Origin: Micropterix aruncella
Lineage: Eukaryota > Arthropoda > Insecta > Lepidoptera > Micropterigidae
Length of the DNA stretch: 64,000 bases
NCBI GenBank assembly: GCA_944548615.1
Contig: OX155976.1
Coordinates: 2,928,442 to 2,992,441, forward strand
Reading direction: 5' to 3'
Part shown: one piece after another, positions 10,406 through 19,735 of the stretch
How the letters are laid out: every line of letters starts with the position of its first letter
How positions within the stretch are numbered: position 1 is the stretch's first letter
Made by a program: the position numbers and the translations under genes
The notes under the pieces: generated by a model
Told to the model about the DNA's origin: nothing
The model's input: only the letters and a program-made list of their open reading frames with translations
Databases searched by the model: none

Positions 10406-12089
10406 AGTTAGTTAGTTAGTTGTACTGGGCGTTCCTCCGCAAGTCGACATCCAGTGTGCCTATTTTGCGTGTAACGGGGGTAGCGCTATTCCACCCACCC
10501 CAGCTCCTCGACGAAAGCCAGCAGGGCTTTCAGGTTTCCTGCTGCCTCGCGCAGGGTGCCTGGAGTCCCAAGGTGTTTTGTCCTGTATACTTCTACCTGT
10601 TTACAATCTAGCAGAATGTGTTTTGTGGTTTCTTCCGCCTCCATGCATGCTCTGCACATAGGGCTATTCGTTCCGCCCATGTTGAAGAGGTGTTTGTTTA
10701 GTGTGTTGTGTCCTGTTATCAGTCCCACTAGTTTGCGTAGTTGGGGCCTTTTTGTCCTTAGAAGTGTTTTGGTAAGTTTGTGGTTGTATTCCACTACTAT
10801 TTCTTTGGTTTGTCTGCAGGTGTCTATCTCTTTCCAGTGTGTTTGATGTAGTTGTTTGTAGTGGTTGTCAAGTTGGTTGTTTATGTGCGAGTAGGGTAGG
10901 GGCACGATAGGTTCGGGTCCGTATGCCGGTGTGTCTGAGCCCTTACGGGCTAGTTCATCCGCAGCATCGTTTCCTCTTGAGTTACTGTGTCCCTTGATCC
11001 ATTTCAGTGTCACCTTATTGCCTTTTCCGCATACCTCGAGGAGGCTTTGGTGGCATTCGTATACGAGCCCAGATGTAAATCTATCGCTTCCCAGTGCCTG
11101 TAGCACTAACCTGCTGTCCGATAGAATACATATGTTTTCGTGTTTTAGCTGCCGCTGTTTCACTGCGTTGCAAGCTTCTATTATTCCCATACATTCTGCT
11201 TGGAAAACTGTGTTGTGTGCTCCGAGTGGTTTGAAGATGTGTATGTTTAGGTCTTCCGAGAAGACACCACATCCTGTACCTTTGTTGGTTTTTGATCCAT
11301 CTGTGTAGATTCTTAGGTCCGTTTGATTCAGTGCTTCTTTTGAGTCTTCTGTTAATGATATGGCATATTCTTTCCAGAAGATCATAGTTTTGGGTATTCT
11401 GTCGATTGCCGCTTCCAGCATTGGAAAACTTGACAGTATATTATCATATATATTCGTGTGCGGTGTTTTATATTTGGTCCATAAGTTTAGATTCTTTAGA
11501 CGAAGAGCCGTTGCGGCTGCTTCTTTTTGTATATGTAGGTGTAGTGGTAGAAGCCCTAGCATGATTTCCAGCGCCGCTGTCGGAGTTGTTCTCATGCAGC
11601 CGGTCGCTGCTATACATGCTAGCCTTTGCATTTTCTGTAATTTGTTGATTGCAGTAGTGAGTTGGGTGCGGGGCCACCATACTACAGCTCCGTAGCTTAT
11701 CATTGGTATTATTATCATTTTGTACAGCCACAGTATAATGTGTGGGGCTAGTCCCCATTTCTTGCCCACCATTCTTCGGCATTGCCAGAAGGCGACTGTT
11801 GCTTTGTTTAGTTTGTTGTCTAGGTGTTTATTCCAGTTTAGTTTTTCGTCCAAAGTTATTCCTAGGTACTTTACTTCTTTAGAAAGCGTTAGTCTGGATC
11901 CAAACAAGGTTGGCATTTTGTATGTACCCAATTTACGTTTATGTGTGAAGAGAATGGTGTCGGTCTTTTTTGGATTTACCGATAGGTCATTCTCCTTGCA
12001 CCATTTCTCTATTATTTTCAAAGCTGTTTGTGTAAGGTCGCACAATGTGCTTGTTACTAGTCCGTTGATCATTATCACTAGATCATCTG
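10406..12089 (-). mobile_element. Non-LTR retrotransposon (I/LOA/R1-like), 3' half: RT end, RNase H, 3' tail
   Basis: This is the 3' half of one minus-strand element; its other half is 18584-19102, with a BEL/Pao insertion between. The far end carries a short (taac)n tail (plus-strand agttagttagttagtt at 10406-10421), typical of target-primed elements. The 9-bp sequence gaaggcgtt occurs at 10397-10405 and again at 19103-19111, the outer target-site duplication of the whole composite. Confidence 0.8.
10486..12089 (-). pseudogene. Reverse transcriptase C-terminus plus RNase H of a non-LTR element
   Basis: The open frame continues to 12141, but its first 17 residues are LTR sequence of the inserted BEL/Pao element; true coding starts at the second half of the YADD box (DDLVIMI). 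In the 551-residue frame the RT thumb (KYLGITLDEKLNW) is near 91-103. RNase H follows with all four acidic residues visible: D281 (YTDGSK), E316 (QAEC), D342 (LSDSR) and D392 (GNDAADELAR). A C-terminal cysteine/histidine cluster (CRAC..AEETTKHILLDC) and the WVE end are also intact. RNase H excludes plain Jockey elements and fits the I, R1 or LOA groups. The frame itself is undamaged, but the protein cannot be made because the catalytic motif is split by the insertion. Confidence 0.85.
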
Positions 12090-13440
12090 TGTGGTGTCTT
12101 TCCAAGGTGTGGGGGCTTCCAAGATGTGGGGGCCTTCCCACGCGTGGCCTACATACAGACTCAACCCTTCAGGTTGTAAGGCTAAAGGTGACGTCGTGCG
12201 GCGTTGTCGAAGTCCTCGTTTTTAACGTCGCTCGGGTCGTGTCTAATCCGCTGTAGGTAGTATTTCCAGGATATGCACTCGAGGTTTGTATTGTTAATAA
12301 AAAAGATAATAATAATTTTTACGTTTTAAAAGCTTCTAAGCCATTAAAGTTTTTATTTCCTATAAAATGTAGTCTATTGCACTATTTACGAATTTACATT
12401 AATTGCGTTTATGCTTCAAAGCACGTACTAATAGTTCTACTTTAAATATGATCTCCGATATGATCTCCGACAAAGCACTGTTACAATATGATCTGCCCGG
12501 CCCTTAAGTGTGATCTGCCCGGCACTTAAGTTTGATCTGCCCGCAAGGCACTGTTAAATGATCTGCCTGGCGCTTAATTGTGATCTGCTTCGATATCGGC
12601 GGAAAACCGACCTTATATAGGTATGACCGCTGCGGCCGGCCCAGTGGTGGGGCGGGTTGCACCCCGCCTCGCCCGCGGGTGCCGACCGACGCGTTGTTAT
12701 ATGTCGTTTCCGTAAAGCTAATGTACTATAATATTGTATACTATTTTACTAAGTTAAGAGTGTACATACGACCTTAAACTCTAACTTATATTAACTTATG
12801 ATTATTATATACATTTTAATAATCATATATTATTGCTATGTCCTATTTTAGGTTGAATTTAAATATTTTCACCATTTATTGGCCGATTTGGCTCGGACTT
12901 AGTCTAAAAATTAAATTAAATTATTCTAAACATTTAGACATTTTCATGGCAGCAATTTTGTGGATTTCTAGTGATCCAATATTCAAGCTGGCGCTTCCCA
13001 AAATATGAGTCATTCTTTGTACCTACCTGGCTGGCGGGGAGGGTCGATTTTACAATCGGCGGCGGGGTTGCTTAATCCTTTTGCCGGCGGTGTGTTTAGG
13101 GTGAGTTTTTATTACCCTTTTTAAATGCACGTGCTGGGATTTTTCCGACGTTTTCCTTTGTTCGCGAGCGAAGGTTATTTTCGGGTTGACGTGTAATTTC
13201 GAAATTTTAGCGTTTGCTTGTAAATATTCCACTTTTAGTTTAACATCCATTAGCTCCCGCTTTTAGTGGAGCTAATCCGGGTGTACCGATATTGTGTGCT
13301 AAGTGCACTTACTGCCATAAATAATATTTTTAGGTTGGGGAATTTGAAGTGCACGGAATTTTAGGCATGACGACACACTATTTGTTGTGATGTTTATCAT
13401 CATCATGCCTGCCCGCTATTTTATCTTTCTTCCCGCAACA
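12090..13440 (-). repeat. BEL/Pao 3' LTR (1351 bp)
   Basis: It pairs with 17227-18578. The few visible differences are at 12394-12397, 12600-12605, 12644-12650 (one-base length change) and near 12867. Open frames inside it, such as the 66-codon frame at 13050-13250, recur identically in the other LTR and are not genes. Confidence 0.92.
12449..12620 (-). promoter_or_regulatory. LTR internal short repeats and TATA-like box
   Basis: Four to five imperfect copies of tgatctgcccggcncttaag lie at about 12485-12590, preceded by two copies of atgatctccg(a). A minus-strand TATATAAG occurs at 12612-12619 and is a plausible LTR promoter. The repeats would lie just downstream of it, in the transcribed part. 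The same arrangement occurs at 17586-17756 in the other LTR. Promoter function is inferred only. Confidence 0.45.
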
Positions 13441-13452
13441 TGCCCCTCTCCG
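13441..13452 (-). other. Polypurine tract of the BEL/Pao element
   Basis: Minus-strand ggagaggggca lies directly against the 3' LTR, the position and composition of the plus-strand priming tract. Confidence 0.7.
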
Positions 13453-13470
13453 TGAGACAAGTGTTTCTCC

Positions 13471-16185
13471 TCACTCCTCTTCTTCGGGAGGTGAAATTGT
13501 TGTTCTCACTTCCTCTTGGTGGGGAGAATAGATAACTGCCACTTTATGTACTGGTCTTTTGTATGATTTTCCGCGACAGCAGATCGTTACTGAACGTACT
13601 TGCCTGTCGGGAGCGGTATGTACTTGCTCTATTCGCCCTCGGAGCCAAGTATTTCTGGGTAGGTCCGCGTCCACAAGGATGACTATGTCTCCTATCTGGA
13701 CGGGTTTTACCGCGTCGTGCCATTTTGGTCTCTTCGCCCTGTCAATTTGATAATTTTGACAGTCGCGAGTAATTTTTCTGATCGCTCCCCGGAGTTGCAA
13801 TATCCAATAAAGCTGTCGTAGTTCATTACAAACCCATTCACGTCCTTTGTGACAGGCTTGCTCGTGCTGCCATTTCATTAATAACTGGGTGTAATGACTA
13901 CGCGCGTCCAGTATTGCAGGTTGTTTTACCTCGGGGGCGACACCGGCTAAATTCTGTATGCGACCGCCTACTCGCAGGATCCTATTCGTATCCAGGTACG
14001 CATTTAGGTTTCTTATCCTGCTGTTTTTTGGCAATTCTTTGTTAATTTCTAATAATGAAATTTCCTCGTTGAAATCTTGTTGCTGCGAAACCCGAATCAG
14101 GTAGAGGTCCGCGCAAGCAAGTTCTTGTGGGGTTAAATGTTTTGTTTTTTCGCCGCTGCGTTTGCAGCGTTGTACGAATCGAAATATCCATGCTACTGTA
14201 CGACGTAACCGTTCTAGGCGTGAGAATCGTTTTGTCTCGATTAGGAAAATATTTTTTATCGAGGTCATTACATTTACCGGTCGACGTTCTTCGTCCTGAC
14301 CGTATTCTGACGATGGAGAATCATCGTCCGCGGTTGATTCCCCTGGATTTAATTTCGATACATATTCTTTTTTAACAAAATTATTTTTTATGTCGCATTT
14401 TTGAGTGGCTAACGGCTGGTTGTTAAGCAACTTATTCTCTGTGGAATTTGACCGTTCTTTCGCCATCTCGCAACTGTCTGGCAACATTACCTGGTCGCTT
14501 TTCCAAAGCAGTCCGGTACTCCAACGATTGCCTTCTTGTTTTTGCGTGTCGTGGACAAGCATTTCGGATCGCGCGTTCGTAACGGCCTTAGGGGCGCGTA
14601 CGTGCGTTCCTACTTCTTTTAATTTGACATATGGCCGGATGATATCGTCCATCCTTTGGTTTGAGCCCGCATTCCGTAAGTGGTTTACGGCGCGGCAAGT
14701 AGCCAAATCACCGCCCCCCCCTCCCCCTAATGTCCAACCAAGTCGGCAATAGGTCGCTATCGGAGCGTTCGGGGGACCGGCTTTTATCGTTCTGGGAATG
14801 ATTAAGTCATAGTGATCTATTCCTATTAGAATTTGCGGTGCTCCTTCAAAGTCGCAAAACGGTATGTCGGCTAAATGAGGCCATTTATTTAGCATAGATT
14901 TAGCACAGAATTTTTGTGCTGGTAAATCCAGCTGTTTTATGGTCCTGGCGTTACGCAAATCATAATATTTTTTACCTTTCAGCGGTCGGATCTTACAGTC
15001 TATTCGCTGCGTTGTCGCGTTCGCAACTGACATGCCCGAGGCGCCTACTAAATTTAAGGGGCTAATTTCCCCGTGTACTCCTATTTTATCCGTTATGCTC
15101 TGATCTATTAATGTGATTGAAGATCCTTCATCGCATAACGCTAGTGCTTTTATAACGCCTTTCGGCCCCCGTAGTTCCACGGGCGCTACCCTTAGAATCA
15201 TTTTTTCCGATCCGTCCCACGTATTAGCTACTGTATTAGGGGTATTTTGGTCGTCGTTTGAGGGCTGATTTTTTATCGCGGCATTATTTTTATGTAATAA
15301 TTTGTGGTGAGGCCACTTGCAACCTTCTATCCCACACGGCTCTTTTACGCTACATTGCGCTTGGCGGTGGTCTTTTCTAAAACACCGTGTGCATAAGCGT
15401 TTTTCCTTAACCCATGTCCAACGTTGATTTATTGTCATTTTTCCTATTTCGCGGCATTTAGGGGTTAAATGATTGTTTCGCCCGCACTTTAGGCAGGCGT
15501 CTGTTGACTCCTGAGTGTCTGTAGCAAAAACTCTTTTTTTGCTCGGCATCTCGGATCGATTGTTACTATACTTATTTTTTGAATAATTTTCTTTTACGGG
15601 ATCTTCTTGAGAGGCGGCGTCTATTATTGTCTCTAACCAGTTTCCGTAATCTAAAAGAGTAGGATGCGGTCCATGGCCGGCGGAGTACCACTGTAACCGC
15701 AAATGTTGTGGCAACTTCATCACTAATTCTTTTAGCAGCGGTGGATTTGTGAGATACGCAGAATGACCCATATTTTTTAAAGCATGTACGACATTACAAA
15801 CGGTAGTGCCGTACTCAACCAACTTAAATATCGAATCACTCACCAATATTTGCTGCGTACTGCGTGCTTCCTGCATGAGCGCGTCGATGCGAGCGCCAGG
15901 TCTGCCAAAACGGCGTTCCAGCGCTCTTCGGATCTCCGGGACATTGCCGGGATCCAGTAACATCGCGCGTACTGCCTCGCGCGCGGGTCCTAGCAGGCTT
16001 TGTTGTAGTCGTAGCAGATTATCCGCGTTGGTGAATCCGCACATTGTCGACCCCTGGTCGAATAGTGCGGCGTATATTGGCCACTCCTGCATGCTGCCGT
16101 CGAACTGGGGAAGGCTGCGTAGCATCTTCGCTCGGGTCTGCATCATGTAGACGTCGGGCGGGCTGCATTCTTCCTCTTTCTTCAT
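13471..16185 (-). CDS. BEL/Pao Gag-protease-integrase remnant polyprotein, RT deleted
   Basis: A 904-codon open frame. Residues ~15-200 are the Pao-type Gag (DUF1759: PQFDGSMQEWPIY.ALF). Two zinc knuckles follow, C231-C234-H239-C244 and C265-C268-H273-C278. The retropepsin region lies around D352 (LALCDEGSSITLIDQ). Near 550 GNRWSTGLLWKSDQVMLPDS is the start of the BEL-type RT region. The frame then jumps, without a stop, to the linker before integrase (RRTVAWIFRFVQRCK, ~661-675), the integrase zinc region (H774, H779, C809; the last Cys is Tyr812) and DUF5641 (~815-890). RT, RNase H and the DDE core are absent, so it cannot transpose by itself. It lies in the same frame as the upstream 293-codon frame, separated by one TGA. 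Confidence 0.85.
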   Translation of the reverse strand: MKKEEECSPPDVYMMQTRAKMLRSLPQFDGSMQEWPIYAALFDQGSTMCGFTNADNLLRLQQSLLGPAREAVRAMLLDPGNVPEIRRALERRFGRPGARIDALMQEARSTQQILVSDSIFKLVEYGTTVCNVVHALKNMGHSAYLTNPPLLKELVMKLPQHLRLQWYSAGHGPHPTLLDYGNWLETIIDAASQEDPVKENYSKNKYSNNRSEMPSKKRVFATDTQESTDACLKCGRNNHLTPKCREIGKMTINQRWTWVKEKRLCTRCFRKDHRQAQCSVKEPCGIEGCKWPHHKLLHKNNAAIKNQPSNDDQNTPNTVANTWDGSEKMILRVAPVELRGPKGVIKALALCDEGSSITLIDQSITDKIGVHGEISPLNLVGASGMSVANATTQRIDCKIRPLKGKKYYDLRNARTIKQLDLPAQKFCAKSMLNKWPHLADIPFCDFEGAPQILIGIDHYDLIIPRTIKAGPPNAPIATYCRLGWTLGGGGGGDLATCRAVNHLRNAGSNQRMDDIIRPYVKLKEVGTHVRAPKAVTNARSEMLVHDTQKQEGNRWSTGLLWKSDQVMLPDSCEMAKERSNSTENKLLNNQPLATQKCDIKNNFVKKEYVSKLNPGESTADDDSPSSEYGQDEERRPVNVMTSIKNIFLIETKRFSRLERLRRTVAWIFRFVQRCKRSGEKTKHLTPQELACADLYLIRVSQQQDFNEEISLLEINKELPKNSRIRNLNAYLDTNRILRVGGRIQNLAGVAPEVKQPAILDARSHYTQLLMKWQHEQACHKGREWVCNELRQLYWILQLRGAIRKITRDCQNYQIDRAKRPKWHDAVKPVQIGDIVILVDADLPRNTWLRGRIEQVHTAPDRQVRSVTICCRGKSYKRPVHKVAVIYSPHQEEVRTTISPPEEEE

Positions 16186-16224
16186 CGTCGGGACGTCGCC
16201 GCTCGGTCGGGCGTAATTGCTCGC

Positions 16225-17106
16225 TCAGGCGGTGTCACTCGGTCGATTGGCGGTGGCGGCTGCGGCGTTATCGGCGATCGCTTTCGTGACGGCGCTCGCG
16301 ACGGCTCGTTGTAACGCGGCGTCGCTTGCCTTTTTGTCCGTGGCGTCGTCGTCTCTTAACTGCCGCTCGTAGGAGGAGGCTCTTGGATGGGAGTTGGCGG
16401 CGGCTGTGGTGGCGGCGATCGCTTGCGTGACGGCGCTCGCGACGGCTCGTTGGAATGCGGCGTCGCTCGTTGTTTTTTCTGCGGCGTCGTTGTCCCTTAA
16501 TTCCCGCTCGTTCACCCATTCCTCTGTTCGTCCGGTCGTTAGTCGGCGGCTCTGTCGTTCCGCTCGGCTGTCGGCTCGGCTCATTTGGTCGTCGTTGTCC
16601 ATATATAACTCTTCCTCGACCTCTGCCTCTATCAGGAGTTTCCGCAGTTCGAGTTGTCGGTCGATCCGTTCGGATTCAATTCGGTGATTCTCGGCTGCGA
16701 GTTTGGCGGCGGATTCCGCTTGGACGGCTTTCACTGCGGCTGCGGCTTCTTCCTGGGCGGTTTTCGCTGCTGCGGCTGCGGCTGCGGCTGCGGTGTCGGC
16801 TGCGGCTTTTTCCTGGGCGGCTTCCATCTCCGCTTCCAATTGTCGCCTCCTGATGGTGGTGGTTGCTGATCTGGACGATCGATGACTTGTCATTGACGGC
16901 GCCCTGCTGCTGGTAGACTGTGCTCTGCTGGCTGGTCTCTCAGCGGTCGTCGTCTTGATTGCAGATCTTGCGGCATCTTGTTGATCGGCTCGTAGTTCTT
17001 GCCTGTGAGCGTCGATCTGGCTTTTGTCGCGTGCTTTGTCCGCAATCCTTGCGCTTCTTCTAGCGCTCTCTGTCCGTTCCGCGCTCGTTTGACGCGGCGT
17101 CGACAT
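16225..17106 (-). CDS. BEL/Pao Gag N-terminal region, Ala/Arg/Glu-rich
   Basis: A 293-codon frame starting MSTPRQTSAERTESARRSAR, about 120 bp inside the 5' LTR and primer site. It is highly charged, with a poly-Ala run (about residues 105-115) and probable coiled coil (QLELRKLLIEAEVEEEL), as in the N-terminal extension of Pao/BEL Gag. Two related ~40-residue blocks near the end (RDNDAAEKTTSDAAFQRAVA and RDDDATDKKASDAALQRAVA, each followed by SAVT.AIA) are an internal duplication. It stops at TGA 16225-16227, after which the same frame is open through 13 codons to the MKKEEE start of the 904-codon frame. A single Gag-Pol frame broken by one nonsense change, or stop readthrough, would explain this. 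Confidence 0.75.
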   Translation of the reverse strand: MSTPRQTSAERTESARRSARIADKARDKSQIDAHRQELRADQQDAARSAIKTTTAERPASRAQSTSSRAPSMTSHRSSRSATTTIRRRQLEAEMEAAQEKAAADTAAAAAAAAAKTAQEEAAAAVKAVQAESAAKLAAENHRIESERIDRQLELRKLLIEAEVEEELYMDNDDQMSRADSRAERQSRRLTTGRTEEWVNERELRDNDAAEKTTSDAAFQRAVASAVTQAIAATTAAANSHPRASSYERQLRDDDATDKKASDAALQRAVASAVTKAIADNAAAATANRPSDTA

Positions 17107-17204
17107 CTCGGAGATTTTTCAAATTTTTGTAAAAAATTAAAAAAATATTTTTTATTATTTTTTACCTCGATGGACCTGCTTTCTGCTTAAGGTCCTGATT
17201 TCCT

Positions 17205-17223
17205 ATCCCGTCTCGAAGGACCA
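17205..17223 (-). other. Primer-binding site of the BEL/Pao element, tRNA-Tyr-like
   Basis: Three bases inside the 5' LTR, the minus strand reads tggtccttcgagacgggat, complementary to a tRNA 3' end finishing ctcgaaggacca. The last 12 bases fit the end of animal tRNA-Tyr as I remember it. The tRNA identity is tentative; the site itself is well placed. Confidence 0.65.
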
Positions 17224-17226
17224 AGA

Positions 17227-18578
17227 TGTGGTGTCTTTCCAAGGTGTGGGGGCTTCCAAGATGTGGGGGCCTTCCCACGCGTGGCCTACATACAGACTCA
17301 ACCCTTCAGGTTGTAAGGCTAAAGGTGACGTCGTGCGGCGTTGTCGAAGTCCTCGTTTTTAACGTCGCTCGGGTCGTGTCTAATCCGCTGTAGGTAGTAT
17401 TTCCAGGATATGCACTCGAGGTTTGTATTGTTAATAAAAAAGATAATAATAATTTTTACGTTTTAAAAGCTTCTAAGCCATTAAAGTTTTTATTTCCTAT
17501 AAAATGTAGTCTATTGCACTATTTACGAATTTTCATTAATTGCGTTTATGCTTCAAAGCACGTACTAATAGTTCTACTTTAAATATGATCTCCGATATGA
17601 TCTCCGACAAAGCACTGTTACAATATGATCTGCCCGGCCCTTAAGTGTGATCTGCCCGGCACTTAAGTTTGATCTGCCCGCAAGGCACTGTTAAATGATC
17701 TGCCTGGCGCTTAATTGTGATCTGCTTCGATATCGGCGGGTAACCGACCTTATATAGGTATGACCGCTGCGGCCGGCCCAGTGATAAGGGCGGGTTGCAC
17801 CCCGCCTCGCCCGCGGGTGCCGACCGACGCGTTGTTATATGTCGTTTCCGTAAAGCTAATGTACTATAATATTGTATACTATTTTACTAAGTTAAGAGTG
17901 TACATACGACCTTAAACTCTAACTTATATTAACTTATGATTATTATATACATTTTAATAATCATATATTATTGCTATGTCCTATTTTAGGTTGAATTTAA
18001 ATATTTTTACCATTTATTGGCCGATTTGGCTCGGACTTAGTCTAAAAATTAAATTAAATTATTCTAAACATTTAGACATTTTCATGGCAGCAATTTTGTG
18101 GATTTCTAGTGATCCAATATTCAAGCTGGCGCTTCCCAAAATATGAGTCATTCTTTGTACCTACCTGGCTGGCGGGGAGGGTCGATTTTACAATCGGCGG
18201 CGGGGTTGCTTAATCCTTTTGCCGGCGGTGTGTTTAGGGTGAGTTTTTATTACCCTTTTTAAATGCACGTGCTGGGATTTTTCCGACGTTTTCCTTTGTT
18301 CGCGAGCGAAGGTTATTTTCGGGTTGACGTGTAATTTCGAAATTTTAGCGTTTGCTTGTAAATATTCCACTTTTAGTTTAACATCCATTAGCTCCCGCTT
18401 TTAGTGGAGCTAATCCGGGTGTACCGATATTGTGTGCTAAGTGCACTTACTGCCATAAATAATATTTTTAGGTTGGGGAATTTGAAGTGCACGGAATTTT
18501 AGGCATGACGACACACTATTTGTTGTGATGTTTATCATCATCATGCCTGCCCGCTATTTTATCTTTCTTCCCGCAACA
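17227..18578 (-). repeat. BEL/Pao 5' LTR (1352 bp)
   Basis: Near-identical to 12090-13440, with the same internal tgatctgcc repeats (about 17620-17730) and TATA-like box (17749-17756). Its outer edge abuts atctg at 18579-18583. Confidence 0.92.
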
Positions 18579-18583
18579 ATCTG

Positions 18584-19102
18584 CATATCCTATTGTTAGG
18601 AAATGATTGTTGTTTAGTTTTGTTATCAGGTCGTTTACTACCAGGTTCCATAGAAGTGGCGAGAGTACACCTCCTTGTGGGCATCCTCTCATCACGAGCG
18701 CCTGGTGATTTTGGTTTTCAGATAGCCTGATGATTCTCTTTCTTAGCATGTTCATTATCCATTCTGTAATCAATGGTTCGGTTTGATGTCTGTTTAGAGC
18801 TTGTTGAATGCTACTGAAATTTGTCTTGTCGAACGCTCCTTCTATGTCGATGAAGGTGCCTAGGCAGGAGTTTTTCCTTGCTAGTGCAGTTTCTATGTTG
18901 TTTACAACGGCATGGAGTGCTGACTCTGTCGATTTGCCTTGTGTGTATGCGTGCTGGTTCGGGTGGATACCTATGTTTTTAAGTGCTGTGTCCTTCAGTT
19001 CTCTGTCGCATAGTCTTTCTAGTGTTTTTAGCATGAAGGAGGTAAGGCTAATAGGTCTGAAAGATTTCGGGTCTGTGTAATCAGTTTTCCCTGGTTTTGG
19101 TA
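18584..19102 (-). pseudogene. RT catalytic domain fragment of the interrupted non-LTR element
   Basis: Minus-strand RT sequence starts in LLPKPGKTDYTDPKSFRPIS and runs through HPNQHAYTQGKSTESALHAV, FIDIEGAFDKT, MRGCPQGGVLSPLLWNLVVN and IGYAD. There the BEL/Pao LTR interrupts it; the second D and the remainder are at 12089-10486. The apparent frame continuing to 18516 is LTR-encoded and spurious. The element is 5'-truncated at 19102, with no endonuclease domain. Removing the LTR element and one atctg copy restores the frame exactly across the YADD box. Confidence 0.85.
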
Positions 19103-19111
19103 GAAGGCGTT

Positions 19112-19735
19112 TTTATTTTATCGAAAGAATTCCTTATTATAAGCGGCGTAATAAGCCGCAATACTATAGTTTAGGTGAAACTTCTGAAGGTAGTGATTTA
19201 CTTTTATTCCAATTATGCAAATAGAAGCCGTTAGATTTGACCGACAAAAAAGCTGGACTATCTACCAACGTACCGAGGGAGTTAACGCTAATGTGTCGAC
19301 CCTAGTTCTTTCACCTTCTTTCTTTTGTGCAGATGCAAAAAAACTTCTGTAAAAACTGCAAAATCGGATGCGTTATTTGATTGTTTATTTGACGATGTAG
19401 TAGTAAAGGCATTAGTAAATTTCAAAAAAAGCTATGCAAATAAGAAGAATACGTTTGGAAACGTGAGCTATAGCGAAATGAAATATTCATAAATATGGTG
19501 TTTTTCTACCGTGGAAATTTACCTTGCCGAAGCGGCGAAGTTATTGTCCCCCGAAGAGGGGCATGTATTGGTAAAATTCTTTGAAATCTCATACGCTGTG
19601 GCTGCAAACTTTGGGTTTGTTCTACACGGTTGGGATACATTATCTGGTTTGATCACTGCCAAGGGCAATCATCAAGTTTACCAATCGAGTGCAAACCTCT
19701 GGGTTTAGGAGTGAAATTTGCCAATATTCCCTAAG
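19112..19735 (+). pseudogene. Decayed coding relic, possibly piggyBac-like transposase
   Basis: No intact ORF, but stretches look coding. WTIYQRTEGVNANVSTLVLS (about 19255-19315) has a counterpart at 35720-35780 in the array (EGANANVTTLVLSPSFF), with synonymous-style differences. After a break, KSDALFDCLFDDVVVKALVN (about 19360-19420) and then LPKRRSYCPPKRGMYW in another frame resemble the start of a piggyBac-type transposase (LFDDxVVxxxV...YA..., then LPxRRxYW). Stops and frameshifts are frequent. The piggyBac assignment is a weak motif impression. Confidence 0.35.

Larger units (their letters stand above)
12090..18578 (-). mobile_element. BEL/Pao LTR retrotransposon, non-autonomous internal deletion
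   Basis: A complete insertion on the minus strand: 5' LTR 17227-18578, primer site, gag and pol remnants, polypurine tract, 3' LTR 12090-13440. The LTRs begin TG and end CA in element orientation. Both sides carry atctg (12085-12089, 18579-18583), the expected ~5-bp duplication. Gag resembles Pao-type DUF1759; a CCHC pair, the protease region (DUF1758), the integrase zinc region and the C-terminal DUF5641 follow. RT, RNase H and the integrase core are missing. The LTRs differ at only a handful of sites by eye, so the insertion is young. It disrupts the YADD box of the host non-LTR element. Confidence 0.9.

Noticed and set aside
10556..12256. Several plus-strand ORFs of 96-178 codons
   Set aside because: They are reverse-strand shadows of the RNase H-type element and the LTR.
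13050..13250. A 66-codon ORF present twice (also 18188-18388)
   Set aside because: It lies inside both LTRs of the BEL/Pao element; the repetition reflects the LTR pair, not a gene family.
16394..16885. Arg/Ser/Ala/Gly-rich plus-strand ORFs
   Set aside because: Antisense shadows of the GC-rich Gag region; composition alone makes them open.
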